Shown one piece after another: positions 27,570 through 35,047 of a stretch of 64,000 bases of DNA. This DNA comes from Flintibacter muris (GTDB lineage Bacteria; Bacillota; Clostridia; Oscillospirales; Oscillospiraceae), in contig NZ_CALPCP010000023.1 of the NCBI RefSeq assembly GCF_943192995.1, positions 1 to 64,000 of the forward strand, written 5' to 3'. A program made the translations under genes and the position numbers. The notes below the pieces were generated by a model. The model was given only the letters and a program-made list of their open reading frames with translations, was not told the DNA's origin and made no database searches. The number at the start of each line of letters is the position of its first letter. Within the stretch, counting starts at the first letter, position 1.

Positions 27570-27870
27570 ATATCTGAAGATGTTCCAGGACCTCCAGGGC
27601 AAGGGTTTGGTTCTCCCCGGTCATCTTGTTCGCCACCATGTCGCAGCCCTTCTTGGTCAAGAGGTAACAGGGCTGCTCTTTGTTCTGACTGTTGATGTAG
27701 GTGTGCGGAATGAAGAAATCGGACTGGGAGAAATCTCCCTGTCCTAAATATTCGCAGTAGGACCGGATCGACTTCATCAGATCATTGTGGGGGCGGTCCA
27801 CCATCCGAGCCACTTCTCGACTGTCCACCACCTCAGTATTTCCGTGGAGGAACACTTGCAGCTTGTTCAT
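27568..27870 (-). pseudogene. Second, shortened Rha-family gene
   Basis: The 100-aa protein repeats the N-terminal Rha domain of 25624-26388 (HGNTEVVDSREVARMV; CYLLTKKGCDMVANKMTGE). It lacks the SKFGP inserts and ends soon after the domain (LEVLEHLQI) inside the terminator, so the helix-turn-helix part is missing. It may be a dominant-negative or decayed copy. Confidence 0.6.
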
Positions 27871-28076
27871 ACCACCGCTCTCCTCTCCGCCTTAGCGGCC
27901 CGGTAACCTTTGGCTTTTCCGTACTCAAAGAGCAGACATAGGGCACTGAACATATCGGTCTGAGAAAATTTCCACACTTCGTCCAGCTCGCCCAAGCAGA
28001 AGCAGTATTTGTCGTGCAGATCAGCAGGTAATTCCGTTCGCTCTATGTACCGCTGCATTTTTTCGATTTCACTCAT
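27867..28076 (-). CDS. Small protein of the regulator cassette, copy 2
   Basis: ATG 28076 follows AAGGAGG. The 69-aa protein is nearly identical to 26385-26594, and the DNA upstream of the start is also the same for some 40 bases before diverging. This shows a recent segmental duplication. Confidence 0.65.
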   Translation of the reverse strand: MSEIEKMQRYIERTELPADLHDKYCFCLGELDEVWKFSQTDMFSALCLLFEYGKAKGYRAAKAERRAVV

Positions 28077-28182
28077 GATTTTTCCTCCTTATTGATTTTG
28101 CTGGGGTTGGTGTTATTGTACACTTTTTAATTTCGGATGTCAATATATAAATTTCTTTTTTTATTTATTTTTCTTTTTGTTG

Positions 28183-28211
28183 TTGACATAGTACATTTTA
28201 CAGTGTATATT
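28183..28211 (+). promoter_or_regulatory. Rightward promoter of regulator cassette 2
   Basis: A perfect TTGACA (28183-28188) and TATATT (28206-28211) are 17 bases apart within a very AT-rich stretch. Unlike the rest of the cassette, this control region is not similar to that of cassette 1, so the two regulators probably bind different operators. Confidence 0.8.
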
Positions 28212-28237
28212 ATAAAAGTAAGGAAGGGGGTGGCTTT

Positions 28238-28456
28238 ATGCCTCTCAGTATGGGTGAAAAGATCAAAGTTATTTTAGGTCGCCGTGGAATTACATTAGGC
28301 GAGTTGGCAGAAAAAACCGGACAGTCTCGTCAAAATCTCTCAAATAAAATGGGTCGAGATAATTTTTCTGAAAAAGAACTATTGGAAATTGCAAAAGCAC
28401 TTGATTGCACATATCATGCAGGATTTACCATGAATGATACTGGAGAGGAAGTCTAA
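28238..28456 (+). CDS. Cro/CI-type regulator of cassette 2
   Basis: ATG 28238 follows GGAAGGGGG. The 72-aa protein is one HTH_3-type domain (EKIKVILGRRGITLGELAEKTG, SRQNLSNKMGRDNFSEKELLEIAKAL). It is a different family member from the regulator of cassette 1, in the same position, as expected if cassettes swap their regulator and operator together. Confidence 0.8.
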   Translation: MPLSMGEKIKVILGRRGITLGELAEKTGQSRQNLSNKMGRDNFSEKELLEIAKALDCTYHAGFTMNDTGEEV

Positions 28457-28523
28457 ATTTTCCTTGAGTTCTCAGGCTGTGCGTGGTAAAATTAATCATC
28501 ATCTATGGGAAAAGGTGATTATT

Positions 28524-29039
28524 TTGGGAATTAAAGACTTTTTCAAAATAAGCGGAGACCAGTGGGGCCTTCCATCCGACCATTTAGAGGGACTTGGAGG
28601 AGCCTCTCTCCAAGAGCGTATTCGTGTTTTCACTGACAAAAATAGTGAATGGGTAGAGTTTGAGGTCCAAAAAAATAAGACCATTCTTCCATTCAGCCAA
28701 ATCGTTCAAGTAAACTTTATTCCTTGGGAAAAGACTATTACTAAAGCCCTAAATCCTCTTGCCGAGGGTATTGTAGGAGGCCTGATTGGCGGCGAAACGA
28801 TGGCTGTAGTCAGCGCCATCGACGCAAAGGGGCGCACCCGTGCGGAGAAAGTTAAGGTCCCACATGCTTTAGAGATTCAATATCATCCGAAGGGGGATTT
28901 CAGAACGGTTAAAAGCATTATTTTGGACCCGGTTGTTAAAAGTATGGCAAAAGAATGGGTGGAAACACTGAGAAAATATGCTAATCTCCCAGAGCCCCGA
29001 TACATCACTCCTCAGCCCAAGGGCCCAACCTACTTATAG
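28524..29039 (+). CDS. Regulator-cassette protein, 171 aa, copy 2
   Basis: TTG 28524 lies nine bases after AAAAGGTG. The longer frame to 28434 runs back through the regulator in another frame, which is why I chose the TTG. From about residue 52 onward it is nearly identical to the copy at 27020-27532, while the N-terminal part differs. Divergent front and identical back suggest either gene conversion or a front part that interacts with the cassette's own regulator. Confidence 0.6.
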   Translation: MGIKDFFKISGDQWGLPSDHLEGLGGASLQERIRVFTDKNSEWVEFEVQKNKTILPFSQIVQVNFIPWEKTITKALNPLAEGIVGGLIGGETMAVVSAIDAKGRTRAEKVKVPHALEIQYHPKGDFRTVKSIILDPVVKSMAKEWVETLRKYANLPEPRYITPQPKGPTYL

Positions 29040-29100
29040 TAAAAGGAACCGTTACATAAGAAAGATTGCAAAACTGTTTAGCCAAAAATGAAATTTTATC

Positions 29101-29129
29101 TTGCACTGCCTGCAAAGTTGTGGTATAAT
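29101..29129 (+). promoter_or_regulatory. Strong promoter before a leader RNA
   Basis: TTGCAC (29101-29106) and a perfect TATAAT (29124-29129), 17 bases apart. Confidence 0.8.
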
Positions 29130-29135
29130 GTCCTA

Positions 29136-29237
29136 ACAATTAAATGCTGTTTCCTACCCTGAATTGACAGGGATAGAAGGGCCAATTGAGGTCATAGGTC
29201 GAGTTTAGAACACTCGGTCTATGACCTCTTTTTTAAT
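29136..29237 (+). ncRNA. Short leader or small RNA ahead of tape-measure gene
   Basis: A strong promoter (29101-29129) is followed within 105 bases by a perfect terminator: GAGGTCATAG (29188-29197) pairs with CTATGACCTC (29219-29228), with an inner partial stem and six T. An upstream CCCT/AGGG hairpin lies near 29156-29173. No open frame is present. The product would be an RNA of about 100 bases, either a free small RNA or an attenuated leader for the gene at 29259. Start position is inferred from the -10 box. Confidence 0.5.
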
Positions 29238-29258
29238 TTAAGAAAGGAAAGGAATAGT

Positions 29259-31737
29259 ATGGCAGCAGAAGAAATTGTAAAATTGAAAGTAACCACAGAG
29301 GGAGACCAGGCGGCACTTCAAAACCTGACCAAGCTTGACCGGCTGATTGCAAAAATCAACGGGCAGAAGATAAACATCAGCTTCTCCCAGGGGATGAATG
29401 AGGCGGCCACCGCCGCAGAGGCCCGGGAGAAATCCTACCAAGAGGCGCAGAAGACCCAACAGGCCATTGAGAAGACCGCTCAGGCGGAGGCCCGGCAGGC
29501 CACGGCGGACAGCCAGGAAAAGCTGAAAGAGAGCTACAGCAAGATCGGGGCCATCATCCTGCGGTCTGTCACCCAGAATATCCAAAAGGCCACCAAGGAG
29601 CTAAAGGCCATGAATGCGGAAATGGTGTCCATCCAAAAGGTGACAGGAGCCACGGACGCGGAGATGGAGCGTTTGAAGGATAACGCCTTTGAGGTAGCCG
29701 GGGCGCTGGGGTCCACCCCCTCCGACTACCTGGCCTCTGTGACCAAGTGGGCTCAGGCGGGCTATGGGGCCCTGTCCGACCAGTTGGGCGAGCTGTCCGC
29801 CAAGACGCAGGTGGTGGGCGACGTGAACGAGGAGACCGCCAACAAATTCCTGCTGGCGGTGGACGCAGCCTACAAGTACAAGGGCAATATCGACGCCCTG
29901 ACCCGGGTTCTGGACGGAGCCAATGAGATATCCAATAGCCGCCCTGGAGAAGAACAATATTGGCGGAGCCAACAACGGGAAAATCTTCGACCTGGAGAGC
30001 CAAATCTGGGGAGACAAGGACTCCATCCGGGATTTGCAGCAAGGCCTTTGGGACGAGCTGGAGCGGGCCTTTGACGACATCTTTGACAAAGCCCAGGGGG
30101 ATATTGACGCCATCGGGGACGAAATCGACGAGATACAGGACCGGATGGACGATATCAACGATATCCTGGAGCAGTACGACAAGGAGCTGGAGGGAATCCT
30201 CAAACCCATCAACGATACCCTGGAGAAGCTCAACGACCAGCTGGAGGCGGAGAAAAAGCGGTTGGAGGCCCTGACAGATCCTCTGAATGAGCGGAAGGAC
30301 GCCCTGGAGGATCAAATCAAAGGCTACTACACCCTCAACCCAGATGGCTCTATGGGACCCTATATCAAGGGGCTGGACGACCACATTGAGGAGATTCAGG
30401 ACCAGATCGACAAGGCCAACGAGGAGTTGGACCGGGTAAACGACGCCTGGAACGAGCAGAAAGACCGGGAGGAGGAGGCCTTGGCCCTCCAGAAAAAGCA
30501 GCTGGCCGTGGAGGAGGCTCAAAAGGCCGTGGAGGAGGCTCTGCTGGCCCTCCAGACCGCCCGGAACGAGAGGAATGTCTATACCCTCAAGGACGGCGTG
30601 TGGGCCTGGAGATCAGACGAGGAGGCCGTAGCGAAAGCCGAAAAGGCCCTGGCCGATGCGGAGAAGGCCAAGGAGGAGGCGGAGAAGGAGCTTCAAGACT
30701 ACAAGGAGGAACAGGCCCACAAGCAGATTGTCAAACGGCTGGAGGAACAGATCAGGGCCCTGGAGGAGCAGAAGAAGCTGCTGGACAAGCAGAAGGACCT
30801 TATTAACAAGCAGATCGACGCCATCAGCAAGCAGATAGCCGCCTATGAGAAGGAGAGCAAGGCCAGGCAGGACTACATCCAGAATCTGATTAACCAAAAG
30901 GAGGAGGAGAAAAAAGCCTGGGAGGACCACTATGAGGCCCTGAAGGAGCAGTACAGCCAGCAGCTTGATGCCCTTGAGGCGGAGAAAAAAGCCGCCGAAG
31001 AGCGGAAAAAGCTGGCTGAAAAGCAGTACGACGACTGGATGGACACCTGGAAGGATATCCAGAAGAGCATTGAGACGCCCGCTCGGGACCTGAGCGAGAT
31101 TCTGAATGATATTGCCCGGTACGGCACCCCCGCTATGGCTGACCAGGTGGACCGGGTGACCGAATTGCTCCGGGATTTGGGTTACGCCATTGAGGATGTA
31201 ACAAACGGTGGAGGATTTGACCCAGACGACGGGGGGAATGGCGGCTCTGGAGGACAGGAAGGTATGAGCCGCCAGGAGATCATCGACCAAATGATCGCCA
31301 ATGCCTACGCCTGGGAAGCTGCCACCAGCAAGGCAGAACGGGACCGGCTGATGGCAGAAAACCAGCGTCTGGGGGCTATGATCGGAGCCAACTATGACCC
31401 GGCCTCTGGAAAATGGGATATCTTTGACTACTCCGACGGCCAGATCACCGCGAGGCCTTGGGCTTATTGGGATGACTACAGCGGCCGGGGAGTCAGTTCT
31501 CCTTCGCTGTATAGTTTGGAAAATGATGATTACAGCAGATATAAGAGAGAATATGGACTGCTGTCTACCAGCGACCTGGCCCCTGTCAGGCCCGCTGTGG
31601 CCCCGGGCTATAACCCGGTAACCAACACCTATGATGACCACAGTATCACAGTGAACGGGGTGACCATCGGAACTTCTATGCTCCAAAGGCCCTTGAGTGA
31701 GACCCTGGGACTGATTGGACTGAATATGGGGAATTGA
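29259..31737 (+). pseudogene. Tail tape-measure gene broken by internal deletion
   Basis: ATG 29259 follows AAGGAAAGG. Residues 1-223 match the start of clostridial tape-measure proteins (SVTQNIQKATKELKAMNAEM, KVTGATDAEMERLKDNAFEVAGALG, then AAYKYKGNIDALTRVLDGANEI). At about 29928-29935 the reading frame jumps to +1, and a 600-aa frame continues with long coiled coils rich in Glu, Lys and Ala and a typical tail end (LSETLGLIGLNMGN). The hydrophobic middle part normal for tape measures is missing. An internal deletion with frameshift is the simplest reading; two separate proteins are the alternative (ATG 29923 has no clear ribosome site). Confidence 0.75.
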
Positions 31738-31760
31738 AAACGCCAGGCACTAAAAAAGTT

Positions 31761-31782
31761 CCACCACCTTTTCCACCACCTA
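31761..31782. repeat. Tandem TTCCACCACC repeat near attR
   Basis: TTCCACCACC occurs twice with a 2-base gap, 100 bases from the right border. Its place suggests arm-type binding sites for the integrase or an accessory protein, which is inference. Confidence 0.4.
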
Positions 31783-31838
31783 ACTGCACTTGAATAGCTG
31801 TTTTTGAGCAATTCATAGGTTGATAGGCAAATAGCAAA

Positions 31839-31883
31839 CCCGCCGAAAGTCCTTGATTTCCAAGGCTTTCGGCGGGTTTTTCT
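31839..31883 (+). terminator. Terminator beside right att site
   Basis: CCCGCCGAAAG (31839-31849) pairs with CTTTCGGCGGG (31866-31876) around an inner CCTTG/CAAGG stem, followed by TTTTT. It ends rightward phage transcription just before the tRNA. Confidence 0.85.
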
Positions 31884-31884
31884 G

Positions 31885-31958
31885 TGGCAGCCGGAGAAGG
31901 ATTCGAACCCTCACAAACAGAGTCAGAGTCTGTCGTGCTACCCTTACACAATCCGGCT
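31885..31958 (-). tRNA. tRNA-Gln (CUG)
   Basis: Read on the minus strand, a full cloverleaf of 74 bases with encoded CCA: acceptor AGCCGGA/TCCGGCT, D arm with GTG/CAC, anticodon stem ACAGA/TCTGT with loop CTCTGAC (anticodon CTG), and T arm GAGGG-TTCGAAT-CCTTC with one G-T pair. Its last 23 bases are duplicated at 356-378, so this is the attachment gene of the prophage and stays intact. Confidence 0.93.
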
Positions 31959-32023
31959 ATTTACACTACTCTCACAGGGACAAGTGCTATTATAGCAAAT
32001 GTTTCAAAATTGTCAAGAGGTAA

Positions 32024-32659
32024 TTACAACTTTTTTCTTAATAACAACCTAAAAAATGCTGACACCGAACATGCAGAGGCGGCCAAAGGCCGCCCCTGCA
32101 CATGGCAGCAAATTTGATGATTGCTATAGTATTCCACAGGCGCAGCCGACAGCCCCGCCTGTTCCAGAGAACGGTCCACCGCCTCTGCCGTCAGCCGCGC
32201 ATCTGAAGGGATGTGCAGGGCGATAACTGATTCCCCCTCCAGCCGGTCAAACTCATACTCCAACACTCCAAGGCGGAAAATCTGCATACTGGTCTGGCGG
32301 TAGGCCCACCAGCCCCGGTCAAAGTACATCTGCCCGGTTTCCTGCTCGCATTCTGCAAGAAATCGGGGAAAGCACTTCATAGTATCGATATAAATCTGGA
32401 TTGGAATATGCTGGTCTTGATAGCGCTGATGTGTACGCTGGACGCACTCCAGGTAACAAAGCAGCAGTTTGAAATGACTGGGGCTGTCGGAAAGGAGTTT
32501 GTTCAGCTCCTGGCAGGTGGAAGGGGCAGTGTCTGCGTTTAGCAGCCGCTCCAGATACGGCTCGGTCTGTTCCCAGGATATTTCGCGGGCAGCCCGCTCC
32601 AGCTGGTTGATAATGTTGGGTTGCAAGCCAATCAGCTCATATAGATGTTTTAATTCCAT
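32024..32659 (-). pseudogene. Truncated acyltransferase-like (DUF5596-type) gene
   Basis: The protein from ATG 32659 begins like the acyltransferase-domain proteins with DUF5596 (ELIGLQPNIINQLERAA; later FPRFLAECEQETGQMYFDRGWWAYRQTSMQIFRLGVLEYEF in pieces). After about residue 175 (SLEQAGL) the frame enters a small palindromic repeat and ends with unrelated residues, while family members I recall are longer. So the 3' part seems lost at the repeat. It lies downstream of rplT behind that operon's terminator. Confidence 0.55.
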
Positions 32660-32674
32660 ACTCTCCATATGCTC

Positions 32675-32705
32675 AAAAAGAGCGTCCCCCACCGGGGACG
32701 CTCTT
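32675..32705 (-). terminator. rplT operon terminator
   Basis: On the minus strand AAGAGCGTCCCC and GGGGACGCTCTT form a perfect 12-bp stem (32694-32705 with 32678-32689) followed by a T run. Confidence 0.9.
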
Positions 32706-32715
32706 AACGTTCAAA

Positions 32716-33072
32716 TCAGGCCAGAGCCTTTTTGGCAGTGTCAGTAAGCTGGGTAAAAGCGGCCTTGTCATTGACAGCCATCTCAGCCAGCATCTTGCGG
32801 TTGATGATGATACCAGCCTTTTTCAGACCGTTCATAAAGGTAGAGTAGTTCATGCCGTTCATCTTGCAGGCGGCATTGATACGAGTAATCCACAGCTTGC
32901 GGAAGTCACGCTTCTTCAGCTTGCGGCCGGTGTAGGCGTACACGCCGGACTTCATCACAGCCTGATTGGCCATCTTGAAGTGCTTGGACTTGGACCCCCA
33001 GTAGCCCTTGGCCATTTTCAGGATCTTGTTTCTTCTCTTGCGCGTCATCATCGCGCCTTTCACTCTTGCCAT
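32716..33072 (-). CDS. rplT: 50S ribosomal protein L20
   Basis: A 118-aa protein of normal length with the full L20 pattern: basic helical N-terminus ([24 protein letters not shown]), [34 protein letters not shown] and a C-terminal globular part. L20 is needed early in 50S assembly and in Firmicutes represses its own operon through the infC leader. Last gene of infC-rpmI-rplT. Confidence 0.97.
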   Translation of the reverse strand: MARVKGAMMTRKRRNKILKMAKGYWGSKSKHFKMANQAVMKSGVYAYTGRKLKKRDFRKLWITRINAACKMNGMNYSTFMNGLKKAGIIINRKMLAEMAVNDKAAFTQLTDTAKKALA

Positions 33073-33093
33073 TGTTCGTTCCCTCCCTCTGTC

Positions 33094-33306
33094 TTACTTG
33101 TACAGGATCATGCGCTTGACAGCGGCCTCGTTGGTCTTGTCAGCGATGGTGGTGCCGCGCAGGGCCCGCTTCAGCTTGGTGGTTTTGCCGTGGCCGTTGA
33201 GCAGGTGGCGCTTCTTGGTCATGGCCCGCTTGACCTTGCCGGTGCCGGTCAGAGAGAAACGCTTTTTGGCGCCGCTGTGCGTCTTGATCTTGATTTTCTT
33301 CGCCAT
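33094..33306 (-). CDS. rpmI: 50S ribosomal protein L35
   Basis: A 70-aa basic protein with the L35 signature (KIKTHSGAKKRFSLTGTGKVKR; LLNGHGKTTKLKRALR). It stands in the universal order between infC and rplT with short gaps. Confidence 0.96.
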   Translation of the reverse strand: MAKKIKIKTHSGAKKRFSLTGTGKVKRAMTKKRHLLNGHGKTTKLKRALRGTTIADKTNEAAVKRMILYK

Positions 33307-33322
33307 AACAGTTTGAACTCCT

Positions 33323-33847
33323 TTACTTACTTTTTGTCTGCTTGGGTGAAAGGAAGATGGACATGTGCCGGCCCTCCAGCTTGGGGGACTTGTCCATCAC
33401 GGCGATCTCGCCGCATTCCTCCGCGAACTTGAGGAGCAGATCCTGGCCGATGTTGGTGTGGGCCATCTCGCGTCCGCGGAAGCGGACGGTGACCTTGCAC
33501 CGGTTGCCCTCGGACAGGAACTTTTGAGCGTTGCGCAGCTTCACATTGAAGTCGTTGACATCGATGCTGGGAGACATGCGGATCTCCTTGATCTCCACCA
33601 CCCGCTGATTCTTGCGGGCTTCCTTCTCGCGCTTGGTCTGCTCGAACCGGTACTTGCCGTAGTCCATGAGCTTGCACACGGGGGGGACGGCATTGGGGGA
33701 AATTTTCACCAGATCCAGACTCCGCTCCTCAGCCAGGCGCAGAGCCTCCTGGGAGGACATAATGCCCAGCTGCTCACCGGATTCAGAGATCAGGCGTACC
33801 TCTTTATCCCGGATATCTTCATTGGTTTGATGACCTGTGTTAGCGAT
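33323..33847 (-). CDS. infC: Translation initiation factor IF-3, apparent ATC start
   Basis: IF-3 of about 174 aa with both domains: N-terminal (TNEDIRDKEVRLI, GEQLGIMSSQEALRLAEE) and C-terminal (KEIRMSPSIDVNDFNVKLRNA, FRGREMAHTNIGQDLL). No ATG, GTG or TTG fits the N-terminus. GGAGG lies nine bases before ATC at 33847, which would give IANTGHQTNEDIRDKE, the normal IF-3 beginning. Rare AUU-type starts are known in infC and let IF-3 repress its own translation. The longer frame to 33904 runs through the leader. Confidence 0.9.
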   Translation of the reverse strand: MANTGHQTNEDIRDKEVRLISESGEQLGIMSSQEALRLAEERSLDLVKISPNAVPPVCKLMDYGKYRFEQTKREKEARKNQRVVEIKEIRMSPSIDVNDFNVKLRNAQKFLSEGNRCKVTVRFRGREMAHTNIGQDLLLKFAEECGEIAVMDKSPKLEGRHMSIFLSPKQTKSK

Positions 33848-34003
33848 GGGAAAGCACCTCCAAACAAAATAAAATGTGGGCTGCCGATATGGCCCCCACA
33901 TCACAACAAAACAACACCGGAATACCCGGCGGTGTTACTCCATGTTAACCCTTTGGCTCTGGCCTGGGGTGAGGACGGGGAACCGTACCTGCTTTCTTGT
34001 GCA
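33848..34003 (-). promoter_or_regulatory. infC leader with attenuator-like hairpins
   Basis: About 155 bases of untranslated RNA lie between promoter and infC. On the minus strand a hairpin AACACCG/CGGTGTT (33930-33936 with 33913-33919) is followed by a T-rich run, like an attenuator. A second stem TGTGGG/CCCACA lies near 33875-33902. Firmicute infC operons are controlled by an L20-binding leader; I infer the same here without having folded it. Confidence 0.6.
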
Positions 34004-34009
34004 AAGCAC

Positions 34010-34038
34010 ATTATAGCACCGGGAGATACCCTTGTCAA
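34010..34038 (-). promoter_or_regulatory. Consensus promoter of infC-rpmI-rplT
   Basis: On the minus strand a perfect TTGACA (34038-34033) and a perfect TATAAT (34015-34010) are 17 bases apart, as suits a highly expressed ribosomal operon. Confidence 0.9.
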
Positions 34039-34168
34039 GGACGAATTCCAAGTTTTTTTGCTTTTGTTGATTTACTATAGTTTGCGCTTTCGCTCCAACT
34101 CCAGTTGCTGCTGTCCACCGCGTCAGCGGTTTAATTCAAAAATTGTTTGTACCTGCTTGACACAATGG

Positions 34169-34318
34169 GACGATCTTGGCCGGGTGGTAATCCCCAAGGA
34201 GATTCGCCGCACCATGCGCATTCGTGAGGGCGACCCGTCGCTGATAACATTGGAGCCATGGGAGCGGTTCTGCGGGGGGATGCTGGAGCTGGGGAGGCGG
34301 ATGGGGTTTGGTACATAA
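34169..34318 (+). pseudogene. spoVT: spoVT N-terminal fragment joined to recombinase tail
   Basis: 34169-34236 encode DDLGRVVIPKEIRRTMRIREGDP, the SpoVT/AbrB DNA-binding domain. After the 13-bp border the frame continues SLITLEPWERFCGGMLELG and ends at TAA 34316-34318. That tail is not SpoVT. It reads in frame with the recombinase when the island's ends are joined, so it is probably the recombinase's native C-terminus. Upstream of DDLGR the expected start (about ten residues) is absent. The rest of spoVT is at 54054-54498. SpoVT is a forespore transcription regulator. Confidence 0.8.
34224..34236. repeat. Left border core of the spoVT island
   Basis: GTGAGGGCGACCC, identical to 54041-54053. 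It encodes the REGDP segment of SpoVT and the GEGDP segment near the end of the recombinase. A serine recombinase usually exchanges at a 2-base core inside such a short identity. Confidence 0.8.
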
Positions 34319-34322
34319 GGGC

Positions 34323-34366
34323 AAAAACTCGTCAGAAAAATCACACGATTTTTCTGACGAGTTTTT
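34323..34366. promoter_or_regulatory. 20-bp perfect inverted repeat upstream of AbiE genes
   Basis: Arms 34323-34342 and 34347-34366 are perfect inverted repeats with a 4-base ACAC loop; the core is CTCGTCAGAAAAAT. The same core recurs at the promoter. It can bind a dimeric antitoxin and can also act as a terminator on either strand because of its A and T runs. Confidence 0.8.
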
Positions 34367-34377
34367 AATAAAGTCAC

Positions 34378-34415
34378 TTGCTGTTTTGTCAGAAAAATGG
34401 TATAATTTTTCTGAC
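34378..34415 (+). promoter_or_regulatory. AbiE promoter with operator over the -10 box
   Basis: TTGCTG (34378-34383) and TATAAT (34401-34406) are 17 bases apart. GTCAGAAAAAT (34388-34398) and ATTTTTCTGAC (34405-34415) are perfect inverted repeats that enclose the -10. AbiEi antitoxins are known to repress their operon by binding inverted repeats, so autoregulation is expected. Confidence 0.85.
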
Positions 34416-34426
34416 GAGGTGAGACT

Positions 34427-35047
34427 ATGAGCAGACCGGATTATCAAAAGAGGATTGAGGCGCGGATCGCTTCGTTCCCCGAAGGAAGCACGTTTATCAC
34501 ATCAGATTTCCTGGATATTGCCGATACGCAGGTGGTAAACAAGGCGTTATCCCGCATGACGGAGACGGGAAGCATCCGACGTATCCTGCGGGGGGTCTAC
34601 GACCGCCCCCGGTATAGCGAACTGCTTCAAGAATGGGCGGCGCCCAAAGTGGAGGAGGTGGCCAAAGCCATTGCCCGGAATTTTGGGTGGACCATCGTTC
34701 CCTGCGGCGACACGGCGCTGAATCTGCTGGGACTGTCTACCCAGGTCCCGGCGGTGTGGTCTTATATCAGCAATGGGCCATATCGGAGTTATCAGATTAG
34801 CAAGACGGACCTGGAATTCAAGCATACGGCAAATCGGGACATCGACAGGCTCTCGCCGGTGTCTGCGCTTGTGGTCCAAGCCCTGAAAGCGTTGGGGAAA
34901 GAAAATATCGGAGCCCCCGAGAAGAGAAAGCTGTCTGCCGCACTGACAGAGGAAAAAAAGGCGTGTTTACTGGAGGAAACCCAGCACAGCACAGCCTGGA
35001 TATTTGAAACTGTGAAGGAAATTTGCGAATTGGAGAAAGCGGAATGA
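34427..35047 (+). CDS. AbiEi-type antitoxin (DUF6088-like)
   Basis: ATG 34427 lies behind GAGGTGAG. The 206-aa protein has an N-terminal winged helix-turn-helix (TFITSDFLDIADTQVVNKALSRMTETGSIRRILRGVYDRPRYS in pieces, residues about 20-65) and a C-terminal helical antitoxin domain. It pairs with the nucleotidyltransferase gene that overlaps its stop. AbiE systems are type IV toxin-antitoxin units that can block phage growth by abortive infection. The winged helix should bind the two palindromes upstream. Confidence 0.85.
   Translation: MSRPDYQKRIEARIASFPEGSTFITSDFLDIADTQVVNKALSRMTETGSIRRILRGVYDRPRYSELLQEWAAPKVEEVAKAIARNFGWTIVPCGDTALNLLGLSTQVPAVWSYISNGPYRSYQISKTDLEFKHTANRDIDRLSPVSALVVQALKALGKENIGAPEKRKLSAALTEEKKACLLEETQHSTAWIFETVKEICELEKAE

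Noticed and set aside
33365-34168. Plus-strand frame antisense to infC
   Set aside because: It is the shadow of infC and its leader. Only its last part (from 34169) is real, as the spoVT fragment.
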